From: Nesterenkonia sandarakina
Lineage (GTDB): Bacteria > Actinomycetota > Actinomycetes > Actinomycetales > Micrococcaceae
Direction of reading: 5' to 3'
DNA: 64,000 bases
NCBI RefSeq assembly: GCF_003003175.1
Contig: NZ_PVTY01000005.1
Coordinates: 124,001 to 188,000 of the forward strand
Of the stretch, positions 1 through 8,991 are shown one piece after another. The notes under the pieces were generated by a model. The model was not told where the DNA came from and did not search any database. It saw only the letters and a program-made list of their open reading frames with translations. Numbering within the stretch: the first letter of the stretch is position 1; every line of letters starts with the position of its first letter. Position numbers and translations under genes: made by a program.

Positions 1-1307
<1,307 letters not shown>

Positions 1308-1311
<4 letters not shown>

Positions 1312-1529
1312 GACGCACGCACAGCGTCGTAGCCCGCCTCATCCACGGCGGCGAGCACGGCCTCATCGGTGAGCGCCGCACTGTCCGTCACCGCGATCTC
1401 CAGTCGTCCCGTCTCGGCGCTGACCTGAAGGCCCGTGACGCCGGGGAGCTGCTCCACCTCTGCCCGGACGGCGCCTTCGCAGTGGCCGCAGGACATTCCG
1501 GTGACGCTGTATCGGCGGGTCTCAGTCAT
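1308..1529 (-). CDS. copZ: Copper chaperone CopZ (heavy-metal-associated domain protein)
   Basis: Small 73-residue cytosolic metallochaperone made of a single HMA domain. The GMSCGHC motif supplies the Cu(I)-binding Cys14 and Cys17, and the rest follows the ferredoxin-like HMA pattern. It is expected to hand copper to the N-terminal HMA domain of the downstream ATPase. The ATG has a GAGGAG ribosome site eight bases upstream. The stop codon overlaps the GTG start of copA, so the two form one operon read away from csoR, with the operator at 1574-1598 in the shared promoter region. Confidence 0.93.
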
Positions 1530-1573
1530 GATGGGCTCCTCGAGCGATGAATCGGTGGTGCAGGAACACTCGC

Positions 1574-1598
1574 AAATATACCCCCTCAGGGTATATTT
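1574..1598. promoter_or_regulatory. CsoR operator (perfect inverted repeat) between copZ-copA and csoR
   Basis: Ten-base arms AAATATACCC and GGGTATATTT separated by CCTCA. The TATACCC...GGGTATA core is the known type of CsoR operator. Its position between the divergent genes implies that CsoR represses both copZ-copA and itself until Cu(I) is bound. Regulation is inferred from motif and context. Confidence 0.85.
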
Positions 1599-1647
1599 AG
1601 GGAAGACGGCTCATATAGTGGTTGCCCTGGCCACCTGAGGAGGATCC

Positions 1648-1980
1648 ATGGACGACGCAGCGCTGGACACCACCGCCGAGACACAGGCTCATGAACATCA
1701 CCACGGATACATGACGCAGAAGGACAAGTACCTGTCGCGGCTGCGCCGGATCGAGGGGCAGGCTCGCGGGATCCACCGGATGGTGGACGAGGACACCTAT
1801 TGCATCGACATCCTCACCCAGATCAGCGCGACCACGGCTGCCCTGGAGAACGTCGCCATGGCGCTGCTGGAGGATCACCTGCGGCACTGCGTGGCCGACG
1901 CGGTGGCAGCCGGCGGGGACGAGGGCGAGGCGAAGCTCCAGGAGGCCACCGCCGCCATCCGCCGGCTCGTGAAGTCCTGA
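1648..1980 (+). CDS. csoR: Copper-sensing transcriptional repressor CsoR
   Basis: Cytosolic, all-helical metal-sensing repressor of 110 residues. The Cu(I) ligands are present with classical spacing: Cys52 (in DTYCIDIL), His77 and Cys81 (in EDHLRHC). The RLRRIEGQARGI segment is the family signature for DNA contact. An N-terminal His-rich stretch (HEHHHGY) is extra and might bind metal. The ATG has a strong AGGAGG site six bases upstream. It is transcribed divergently from copZ-copA, with the matching operator in between. The spacing of the three ligands separates it from formaldehyde-sensing FrmR and persulfide-sensing CstR relatives. Confidence 0.95.
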   Translation: MDDAALDTTAETQAHEHHHGYMTQKDKYLSRLRRIEGQARGIHRMVDEDTYCIDILTQISATTAALENVAMALLEDHLRHCVADAVAAGGDEGEAKLQEATAAIRRLVKS

Positions 1981-1991
1981 GCTTGGCAGTG

Positions 1992-2951
1992 ATGACTCCC
2001 GCACGCGGCGTCGCCCTGATGGTCGTGGGCACCCTGGCCCTGGCCGGCTCGGCCGCGATGATCTCCGCCATCGATGGTGAACCGCTCAGCGTCGCGGCCT
2101 GGCGCTGCCTGCTGGCGGTACCGATGCTGCTGCCGCTGGCCGCCTGGGAGCTGCTGCGTCGCAGGGGCCGGGCAAGCCTCCCGCGGCGCACGCTGATCGG
2201 CGCGCTGATCGCCGGCGTCGCCCTGGGTGTGGACTACAGCTTCTACAACACCTCGATCACCATGATCGGTCCAGGGATCGCGACCGTGCTGATCAACGTG
2301 CAGGTCGTGATCCTGCCGCTTATCAGCTGGGCGATGGAGGGCGTGCGGCCGATGCGTCAGCTCGCGCTGATCATCCCACTGATGCTCGCCGGGGTCGCGC
2401 TCACCGCGGGCGCCCTGGATCTGGAGAACCTGCAGCTCGCGGGCGTGCTCGCCGGACTTGCCGCAGGCACCGGCTACGCGCTCTACCTGGCCATCATCCG
2501 GCGCACCGCACCGCCGGAGCCGCGGCGGCACAGATCAGCGCCGTTCACGATCCTCAGCCTGGTCTGCCTCTCCGCCGGGGTGACCACCGCGCTGACCGCG
2601 ACGGGGCTGGGGCGGCTCGAGGTGCCGGACGGGCTTCCGGGCTGGGGTGCGATGCTCGCGCTGGCCTTCGTGGGTCAGGTGCTCACCTACCTGTGCTTCA
2701 ACGTGGCGATGACTGCGATCTCCGAGACCGCCTCGAGCACCTTGATGCTGCTCTCGGCGGTCTTCGCCGTCGCGCTGGCGGCGGTGCTCTTCGCCGACAT
2801 CCCCAGCGCCTGGCAGCTGGTGGGCTGCGCGATGATCATCGGTGGGGCCTGGTGGACCGCGGCGGCGGCACGCAGAAGGGCCGGAGGCACAGCGCCTCCG
2901 ACCCTTCCGGCGGACTCGGCTGAACAGAGCTCGCTTAACTCGCGTCGCTGA
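1992..2951 (+). CDS. EamA/DMT-family transporter
   Basis: Integral membrane protein of 319 residues with about ten hydrophobic helices arranged as two EamA repeats (first ends near residue 140; the second contains SAVFAVALAAVLFADIPSAWQLVGCAMIIGGAW). Members export metabolites, amino acids or drugs; the substrate cannot be told from sequence. The start is taken at ATG 1992, eleven bases after the csoR stop, with in-frame GTG (1989) and TTG (1983) alternatives. The short gap suggests readthrough from csoR. The C-terminal tail after the last helix is basic and then polar. Confidence 0.8.
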   Translation: MTPARGVALMVVGTLALAGSAAMISAIDGEPLSVAAWRCLLAVPMLLPLAAWELLRRRGRASLPRRTLIGALIAGVALGVDYSFYNTSITMIGPGIATVLINVQVVILPLISWAMEGVRPMRQLALIIPLMLAGVALTAGALDLENLQLAGVLAGLAAGTGYALYLAIIRRTAPPEPRRHRSAPFTILSLVCLSAGVTTALTATGLGRLEVPDGLPGWGAMLALAFVGQVLTYLCFNVAMTAISETASSTLMLLSAVFAVALAAVLFADIPSAWQLVGCAMIIGGAWWTAAAARRRAGGTAPPTLPADSAEQSSLNSRR

Positions 2952-2984
2952 CGGGTCGGCGCCAGGCGTCACGTGCGGGAGCGA

Positions 2985-4418
2985 TCAGTGGTCGTGATCC
3001 TCGTGGTCGTGATCCTCGTGCGCTTCATCATCGTGGTCGTGTCCCTCGTGATCCTCCTCCTCTTCGCCCCCTGCAGCACCGTCCTCCGCAGCGTGCTCAT
3101 CGGCACCCTCGGCCGTGCGACCATCGACCGCGGCGATCTCATTCGGGGTGAAGTCCAGCTCGGCCGAGTTGATGATCTCCAGGGAGCCGAGGTCCACCAT
3201 GTGCAGCGTCTGCGCATCGGGCTCGGTGATGTAGGCGATGTCGTCCACCACGCGGATGGCCGGGCGCGGCTCCTGCCACTCCTCGGGCTCGGTCCACTCC
3301 TCCATGATCTCCAGCTCGTCGGTGTGCTCGCCGGTCTCCGGGTCGACCACATGCAGCACTCCGTCCTCTGCCAGGACCAGGGCCTCACCCTCCGGGCCTC
3401 GTGCGAGGGAGCGGAAGTTGTAGGCAGCCCCGATGTCGACGGTCGAGATCTCGCCGCTCGCGGTGTCGACCAGCGCGACCTGGGTCATCGGCTCCTCGCC
3501 GTCCTCGTCCAGGTTGTAGTCGCCCAGGAAGATCGGAGAATCCTCGGCGGGGAAGAGGTTGCCGATGCGGGCGTACTCCTCGTCGGCCTGGATCTTGGTG
3601 AACTCGGTGCCGTCGAAGGTCAGCACGCCGTCCTCACAGCCCACGGCGAGCATCCCCTCGGGCCCGGCCGCCTCACCGTGCACGCCGGGGCATTCCTCGC
3701 TGCGTGCGATCTCCTCGCCGTCGGCGTCGAGCACCCGCGCACCGTTGCGCTCATCCTCGTTGCCCAGGGTCTCGAAGCGGCCGCCGTCGGGGAAGACCGC
3801 CGCGACCCCGTGGTGCGCCTCCTCGGTCTCGACCACCTCGGTCTCCAGCTGAGCCTCGACGTCCAGCTCGGAGAGGTCGTAGCTGTGGATCTCGCCGCTG
3901 CCGTCGAAGAAGAGCGTTCCGATGCCCTCGTAGGAGACCACGTGACCGGGAGCGGGCCCGTCCACGGTGATCTCGCTGACGTGGGGATCGGTGGTGTAGA
4001 AGTGGTCGTGCTCCCCATGCGGCTCGCCCCAGGTGCCGCCGTCGATCAGTCGGAAGCTCTCCCCCTCGGTGAGGAAGAAGTGCCGACCATCGCCGGCCGG
4101 GCTGACCCGGACGAAGCCCTCAGCCTCGTCCTGACTGAGCACCTCCAGGGTGGCGCCGTCGAGCACGGAGACGCCGCCGTCATAGGTGACCGCCAGGCGC
4201 GGGCTGGGACCGCCGGCCTCGTGGGTCTCGCGGTCGGAGGGCTCGACGGAGGGTTCCGCGGCCTGGGGCGACTCCGCCGGGGCAGCCGACGCGGCGTCGT
4301 CCTCGCCAGGGTCAGACCCAGCACCGCCGGAGGCACCATCGGCGCAGGAGCTCAGTACAAGGGCAGAGATCATCAAGAGAGATGGCAGAGCGAGATGTTT
4401 GGTGTTCATGCGAATCAT
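2985..4418 (-). CDS. AztD-like zinc metallochaperone lipoprotein
   Basis: Secreted, lipid-anchored protein of 477 residues. The N-terminus is a lipoprotein signal with lipobox VLSSC (Cys25), followed by an Ala/Pro/Glu-rich linker. The body has repeating beta-propeller-like units (for example LAVTYDGGVSVLDGATLEVL and EALVLAEDGVLHVVDPETGEH). The last 30 residues are a His/Asp/Glu tail with several HDH steps, suited to binding zinc. This matches the AztD zinc chaperones that deliver zinc to the AztC receptor of an ABC importer, but no aztABC genes are present here. The first ATG (4418) is used because GGGGG lies about ten bases upstream; an internal ATG (4409) lacks a site. Confidence 0.72.
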   Translation of the reverse strand: MIRMNTKHLALPSLLMISALVLSSCADGASGGAGSDPGEDDAASAAPAESPQAAEPSVEPSDRETHEAGGPSPRLAVTYDGGVSVLDGATLEVLSQDEAEGFVRVSPAGDGRHFFLTEGESFRLIDGGTWGEPHGEHDHFYTTDPHVSEITVDGPAPGHVVSYEGIGTLFFDGSGEIHSYDLSELDVEAQLETEVVETEEAHHGVAAVFPDGGRFETLGNEDERNGARVLDADGEEIARSEECPGVHGEAAGPEGMLAVGCEDGVLTFDGTEFTKIQADEEYARIGNLFPAEDSPIFLGDYNLDEDGEEPMTQVALVDTASGEISTVDIGAAYNFRSLARGPEGEALVLAEDGVLHVVDPETGEHTDELEIMEEWTEPEEWQEPRPAIRVVDDIAYITEPDAQTLHMVDLGSLEIINSAELDFTPNEIAAVDGRTAEGADEHAAEDGAAGGEEEEDHEGHDHDDEAHEDHDHEDHDH

Positions 4419-4440
4419 TCTTAATTAACCCCCGGCCAAT

Positions 4441-4455
4441 TGCAAATCGTTCGCA
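4441..4455. promoter_or_regulatory. Candidate Zur-type operator upstream of the AztD-like gene
   Basis: TGCAAATCGTTCGCA is an imperfect palindrome (outer TGC...GCA, inner AA...TT) of the size and A/T-centred layout of actinobacterial Zur boxes. It lies 23 bases upstream of the AztD-like start. Resemblance is by eye only. Confidence 0.35.
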
Positions 4456-4537
4456 TTAACACTTGGCTCGAGCGGCGAGTCACCACCAGCCGGTACACCA
4501 CCCTGCGCAGACAGCGCGACCCGGTGTCGGATTGTGT

Positions 4538-4556
4538 CGAGACCCTGCGGGTCTCG
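4538..4556. promoter_or_regulatory. Perfect inverted repeat in the tam promoter region
   Basis: CGAGACCC-TGC-GGGTCTCG, eight-base arms, centred 23 bases upstream of the tam -10 box and so over its -35 region. It could be a repressor site; no cognate regulator is evident. Confidence 0.4.
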
Positions 4557-4569
4557 CGCACCGGCGATT

Positions 4570-4582
4570 TAGACTCGGATCA
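4570..4582 (+). promoter_or_regulatory. Leaderless promoter of tam
   Basis: TAGACT at 4570-4575, six bases, then ATG at 4582. Transcription would start at the first base of the start codon. No Shine-Dalgarno sequence is visible upstream of the ATG. Confidence 0.65.
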
Positions 4583-5370
4583 TGCCCAGTACCCAGTGGA
4601 ATCCGGGGGCGTATCTCACCTACGCCTCCGAACGCACCCAGCCCTTCATCGACCTGCTCCAGCGCGTGCGGGCTCCCCAGGCCGACCGGATCGTCGACCT
4701 CGGCTGCGGCCCCGGCAACGGGATGCCGGTGCTGCGCGGGATGTGGCCCAAGGCCTGGATCACCGGGATCGACTCTTCTGAAGAGATGCTCCAGCGGGCC
4801 AGCGAGGCCACCGACGACGACCGCATCTCCTACGCCCGTGCCGACATCAGGGACCTGAAGCTCGAGGAGAAGGCGGACCTGATCGTCTCCAACGCCGCCC
4901 TCCAGTGGATCCCCGAACACCGCGAGCTGCTGCCGTCGATCATGGACAACGTGGCCGACGGAGGCGCGCTGGCCGTGCAGGTCCCGGGCAACTTCGGCGC
5001 CCCGAGCCACCAGCTGCTCGCCGAGTTCGCCGCGAAGCCCCGCTTCGCCGCGCACATCGACCCGGACGCGCTGCTCAAGCCCACCTCCGAGCTGAGCGAC
5101 TACATGCTCGACGTGTCTCTGCCCGGCTGGGAGGTCGAGGCCTGGGAGACCCGCTACCACCACGTGCTCCAGGGGGAGGATCCGGTCTTCGAGTGGATCT
5201 CCGCGGCAGCCGCGCGTCCCGTGCTGCAGGCGCTGCCCGGGGGTGTCCGCGAGGAGTTCATCACCGAGTACAAGGCCGCGCTGCGCGAGGCGTACCCGGC
5301 GACGCGCATCGGGACCATCCTGCCGTTCCGGCGGCTCTTCTTCATCGCGCGTCGCAGCGGCCGCGGCTGA
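4582..5370 (+). CDS. tam: Trans-aconitate 2-methyltransferase
   Basis: Class I SAM-dependent methyltransferase of 262 residues that methylates trans-aconitate, a by-product that inhibits aconitase. SAM motif I is VDLGCGPGNG (residues 38-47), the acidic ribose-binding residue follows in GIDSSEEM, and the motif IV region reads DLIVSNAALQWIPEH, a stretch typical of Tam. The opening WNPGAYLTYASERTQPF also matches the family. Length is normal for Tam (about 255-260). The start is a probable leaderless ATG. The next gene begins 31 bases downstream but has its own -10 box. A different small-molecule acceptor cannot be excluded. Confidence 0.85.
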   Translation: MPSTQWNPGAYLTYASERTQPFIDLLQRVRAPQADRIVDLGCGPGNGMPVLRGMWPKAWITGIDSSEEMLQRASEATDDDRISYARADIRDLKLEEKADLIVSNAALQWIPEHRELLPSIMDNVADGGALAVQVPGNFGAPSHQLLAEFAAKPRFAAHIDPDALLKPTSELSDYMLDVSLPGWEVEAWETRYHHVLQGEDPVFEWISAAAARPVLQALPGGVREEFITEYKAALREAYPATRIGTILPFRRLFFIARRSGRG

Positions 5371-5389
5371 GCAGTCCAGCCGCAGCCGG

Positions 5390-5402
5390 TAGGGTCATCG
5401 CG
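5390..5402 (+). promoter_or_regulatory. Leaderless promoter of the CPBP-family gene
   Basis: TAGGGT at 5390-5395, six bases, then GTG at 5402. No ribosome-binding site precedes the GTG. Confidence 0.6.
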
Positions 5403-6451
5403 TGACTGTACCCACCCCCGCCCTGACGACGACGCCGCGCACTCCCCTGGTCATCCTGAGCACCTTCGTGCTGGTGACCCTGACACTGGGCTGGCTGATC
5501 GGCCTGCCCGTGGTGCTGATGAGCCCGGAGGAGCGCAGCATCGCCTCCCTCGGCGTGTACTACAACCTGTTCATACTCACCCCCGCCCTGGCCGCGGTGA
5601 TCGCCTACGTCCTGGAGCGCCGTCAGCCGCTGGAGGTGCTCTACGGCCACCATGCTGAGGCGGGCGCGGGTGATGCCGCAGCTGAAGACCTGAGTGACCG
5701 GCCCGTCCGGATGCTGAAGCCGCAGAGCGTGACCGACGCGCTGGGAATCACCCCGCTGCGTCCGGTGCGCGGCCTGCTGGGCTGGTCGGTGCTGGGTCTG
5801 CTGCTGTTCTTCGCGTTCAGCCTCGCCGCCCTCCCGCTGGGCGGAGCGCTGGGCCTGTACCCCTTCGATCCGTCGATGCCGCTCTTCGTCCAGGATCTGA
5901 GCTCCCGGCTCGGCCGGGACGCCACGGAGTTCATCGCCACCGGCGTGCTGGTGGAGGTCGGCGTGATCTTCTCCGCCTCGGTGCTGGGCGTGTTCCTGCA
6001 CGCCGGGATCGAGATGGGCTGGCGCGGCTATCTGTTCCCGCGGCTGCAGCTGCGCTGGGGCCCGCGCGCCGCCGTCGTGCTCACCGGTGTGATCTCCGGA
6101 CTCTGGTACGCGCCGCTGCTCGCCGCCGGATTCTTCTACGACCAGACCCCGGTGTTCCAGGCGCTGGCCCTGATGCTCGGCTACGCGACGATCATCGGCG
6201 GGGTGCTCGCCTGGCTGCGGATGCAGTCGGGCTCGATCTGGCCCGCAGCCTTTGCCCAGTCGATGATCTCGGCCGCCGCGATCCTGCACTTCTGGTTCGC
6301 CAGCGCCGGGGTGACGGTGGATCTGCGCCAGGCCACGCTGCAGGGATTCTCCGGCTGGATCCTGCCGGGACTGCTGCTGATCGGCCTGCTCATCTTCGCC
6401 CGACGCGCCTTCCCGCAGCAGACCCGACAGAAGACCCCCTCCGGCCACTGA
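5402..6451 (+). CDS. CPBP/Abi-family membrane protein with altered catalytic motifs
   Basis: Membrane protein of 349 residues with about eight hydrophobic helices. The best-preserved part is HAGIEMGWRGYLFPRL (Glu204, Arg208), the region that reads EExxxR in CPBP intramembrane proteases related to CAAX prenyl endopeptidases. The first Glu is Ile here. The second motif, normally ending in a catalytic His, reads GLWYAPLL with Tyr in that place. The third, normally with His and Asn/Asp, reads AAFAQSMISAA. The protein may therefore be a non-proteolytic paralogue. The GTG start fits the leaderless promoter. Its role is unknown. Confidence 0.75.
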   Translation: MTVPTPALTTTPRTPLVILSTFVLVTLTLGWLIGLPVVLMSPEERSIASLGVYYNLFILTPALAAVIAYVLERRQPLEVLYGHHAEAGAGDAAAEDLSDRPVRMLKPQSVTDALGITPLRPVRGLLGWSVLGLLLFFAFSLAALPLGGALGLYPFDPSMPLFVQDLSSRLGRDATEFIATGVLVEVGVIFSASVLGVFLHAGIEMGWRGYLFPRLQLRWGPRAAVVLTGVISGLWYAPLLAAGFFYDQTPVFQALALMLGYATIIGGVLAWLRMQSGSIWPAAFAQSMISAAAILHFWFASAGVTVDLRQATLQGFSGWILPGLLLIGLLIFARRAFPQQTRQKTPSGH

Positions 6452-6571
6452 GAAGTCCCGGACACATCAGCGTCACACCGCCGACAAAGCGGAGAAACGC
6501 CCTGCCTCTAGCCTGAGTCCAGGCAGCCCAGCAGCTGCCTCGACTGAAGGCCTCACGGGGAGGATCGGCGT

Positions 6572-6901
6572 ATGGCGAGTCCGGCACAGCAGCCGGTGGC
6601 GGGTGACTCTGCGCTGCGTCTGCATACCCGCTCCGGGGAGATCCAGGTCAGCGGCGACACCCTGCACCTGCCTGACCCGGACGCCACCCCGGTCCAGCTG
6701 GCGCCCGGGCCGCTGGCGCTGATGCGCGCGCTGATGAAGGCCCAGGGGGCCGTGCTCTCCAGGGAGCACCTGCTGGCCGTGCTGCCGCACTGCGGCTCAG
6801 AGCACGCCCTGGAGATGTGGGTGTCACGGCTGCGTCAGGCGCTGCCCGACCCGTCGATGGTCAAGACCGTGGTCAAGCGCGGCTACCGGCTGGTGGTCTG
6901 A
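6572..6901 (+). CDS. Stand-alone winged-helix DNA-binding protein (Trans_reg_C type)
   Basis: A 109-residue protein consisting almost only of an OmpR/PhoB-type winged helix: PLALMRALMKAQGAVLSREHLLAVL, then EMWVSRLRQALPDPSMVKTVVKRGYRLVV as recognition helix and wing. No receiver or sensor domain is attached. The VVKRGYRL ending and the SEHALEMWVSRLR stretch resemble, from memory, the C-terminal regulator domain fused to uroporphyrinogen-III synthase in many actinobacteria; no HemD part is present here. The start ATG has GGGAGG eight bases upstream, and a -10-like TAGCCT lies further upstream. Its last 19 bases overlap the convergent BCCT gene. Targets are unknown. Confidence 0.75.
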   Translation: MASPAQQPVAGDSALRLHTRSGEIQVSGDTLHLPDPDATPVQLAPGPLALMRALMKAQGAVLSREHLLAVLPHCGSEHALEMWVSRLRQALPDPSMVKTVVKRGYRLVV

Positions 6902-8877
6902 CCGGCGCTGGGCTCGTCGGACTCCTGACCCGGCTGCGCGACGACCGTGCCGATCTCGCCGGTCTCCGGATCCCAGCCGTCGGCCCATTCTCCGGTCGCG
7001 AAGTCGTAGCCCACCGGAGTGCCGTCCTCATCGGTGCGCTGGTACCAGTCGGTGTAGTCGTCGTGCTCGGAATCCACCTCGGCGCCGGCACCCTCACCCG
7101 GGTGGGTGGGGACCACCTCGATGGCGAAGTCGTCGCCGTAGCGCTGTACGCCGTCGATGACGGCGTTGCTCACGGCGAGATCTGCATAGTGATCCCGCAG
7201 CGCGTGCGGATCGGTCGCGAGTTCACGAGACCAGGCGATCATGATCAGGATCAGCACCAGCGCGAAGGGCAGCGCGGTCACGATCACCAGGGACTGCAGA
7301 CCCTCGAGCGCGGTCTCATCGCCGAGCAGCAGCATCACGGTGGCCACACCGGCCATGACGAGGCCCCAGAACACCACGACGATCTTGTTCGGGTCCTGGT
7401 CGCCGCGGGTGGTCAGGATCCCCATCACCACGGAGGCCGAGTCTGCCGAGGTGATGAAGAAGATCGCGAGGATCACGACCACGACGATCGGCATCCACTG
7501 CAGGAAGGGCAGGGCGTCGATGACGGCGAAGAGCACCTGGGGCGCACTCAGGTCCGGACTGACCTCGCCCTGGCCCTCGCGAGAGAGCCACATGGAGGTT
7601 CCACCCATGACTCCGTAGGCCACGAAGAGCAGCGAGGAGGGGACCAGGATGACGCCGAGGATGAACTGGCGGATGGTGCGGCCGCGGGAGACCCGGGCGA
7701 TGAAGATGCCGACGAAGGGCGACCAGGAGATCCACCAGGCCCAGTAGTAGACCGTCCACGTCGACTGGAAGTCCAGGGTGTCCTGACCCCAGGAGGCGGA
7801 GCGGCCCATCATCTCGAACATCGTCCCGAAGTACTCCATCAGCGAGGACGGCAGCAGGTTCAGCAGGAACAGCGTGGGTCCGGCGAAGAAGAAGAGCGCG
7901 ATCACGCCGATGGTGAGCACGATGTTGATGCTCGAGAGGTAGCGGATGCCGCGCGAGATCCCGGAGACCGCCGAGACCACGAAGCAGGCGCTGAGCACGG
8001 CGATGATCCCGATCATCATGGCGTTGGTCAGCTCCGAGGCGCCGGAGACGATGACCACGCCCTCGCCGATCTGCATCACCGCGATGCCCAGCGCCGCGGC
8101 GGTGCCGAAGAGGGTGGCGATGATGGCGAACATGTCGATCATCTGACCGGCGAAGCCTTCGGAGTGCTTCTTGCCGAACATCTTCTCGAAGATCGCCGAC
8201 ATCAGCGGCACCCGGCCGCGGCGGTAGGCGGCGTAGGCCACCGCGCCGCCGACCAGGGCATAGATGCCCCAGGCATGGAGGCCCCAGTGGAAGTAGGTCT
8301 GAGCCATCGCGCTGTGCAGCGCCTGCTCGGACTCCGGTGCGTGGTCCAGCGGCGCCGGCACATTGTGGAAGTAGGTCAGCGGTTCGGCCGGCCCCCAGAA
8401 GAGCACGCCGATGCCGATGCCTGCAGCGAAGAGCATCGCGATCCAGGCGAAGGTCGAATACTCCGGCTTCTCCCCGTCCTTGCCCAGCGGGATCTTTCCA
8501 TAGCGGGTGAACGCCAGGATGAGCAGGAAGACCAGCACCACGATGGCCAGTGCGTTGAAGAGCCAGCCCGCATGGACCATGGTCCAGTCATAGGCGACCC
8601 CCGCCACCTCGCCGACGCTCGCCGGGTTCACCACGCCCCAGATCACGAAGGCCACGGTCAGCACACCGGTGATCGCGAAGATCAGCCAGTCGATGCTGTA
8701 GCGCCTGCGCTGCTCGTCGATGCCGATTCCGGGCACCAGCGCGGGGTGGATGTTGTGCGGGTAGGTCGACCGAGAGATCGGGTTCAGCTGGCCCAGCGCC
8801 TGGCCGGCCTGGCGAGAGACCCGGCGGGTCTCCTCACCCAGCCGCTGGCTGCGGGTGCGTGGCTCTTCTTCGGACAT
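6883..8877 (-). CDS. BCCT-family osmolyte transporter (betaine/choline/carnitine)
   Basis: Membrane symporter of 664 residues for trimethylammonium osmoprotectants. About twelve hydrophobic helices are visible. The family signature is near residues 374-392 (WTVYYWAWWISWSPFVGIF), followed by IARVSRGRTIRQF. The N-terminal cytosolic arm has about 75 residues and the C-terminal arm about 110; the latter is strongly acidic and may sense osmolarity, as in BetP. Transport of glycine betaine with sodium is the usual role, but the exact substrate is not determined. The protein supports a salt-tolerant lifestyle together with the Mrp operon at the right end. It is convergent with, and overlaps, the winged-helix gene. 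Confidence 0.92.
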   Translation of the reverse strand: MSEEEPRTRSQRLGEETRRVSRQAGQALGQLNPISRSTYPHNIHPALVPGIGIDEQRRRYSIDWLIFAITGVLTVAFVIWGVVNPASVGEVAGVAYDWTMVHAGWLFNALAIVVLVFLLILAFTRYGKIPLGKDGEKPEYSTFAWIAMLFAAGIGIGVLFWGPAEPLTYFHNVPAPLDHAPESEQALHSAMAQTYFHWGLHAWGIYALVGGAVAYAAYRRGRVPLMSAIFEKMFGKKHSEGFAGQMIDMFAIIATLFGTAAALGIAVMQIGEGVVIVSGASELTNAMMIGIIAVLSACFVVSAVSGISRGIRYLSSINIVLTIGVIALFFFAGPTLFLLNLLPSSLMEYFGTMFEMMGRSASWGQDTLDFQSTWTVYYWAWWISWSPFVGIFIARVSRGRTIRQFILGVILVPSSLLFVAYGVMGGTSMWLSREGQGEVSPDLSAPQVLFAVIDALPFLQWMPIVVVVILAIFFITSADSASVVMGILTTRGDQDPNKIVVVFWGLVMAGVATVMLLLGDETALEGLQSLVIVTALPFALVLILIMIAWSRELATDPHALRDHYADLAVSNAVIDGVQRYGDDFAIEVVPTHPGEGAGAEVDSEHDDYTDWYQRTDEDGTPVGYDFATGEWADGWDPETGEIGTVVAQPGQESDEPSAGQTTSR

Positions 8878-8991
8878 CAGTGGTGTACCTCAATCGTGGT
8901 GTCTCCCCCCGGCGCAGGTGGCGGAGGACATGTGCAGGTGCGAGTGAGTGATCGCAATAGCCGCGAGTGTGCCTGGTCCGGGCGCGAGCCG

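Noticed and set aside
2973-4424. A 483-codon plus-strand frame opposite the AztD-like gene
   Set aside because: It is the antisense shadow of a lipoprotein gene with clear signal peptide and propeller repeats; its own protein has no recognisable domain.
8935-8955. AGGTGCGAGTGAGTGATC, resembling the conserved block of the sRNA units
   Set aside because: Only about 12 bases match, no C-loop hairpin follows, and no -10 box lies at the right distance. Probably chance.
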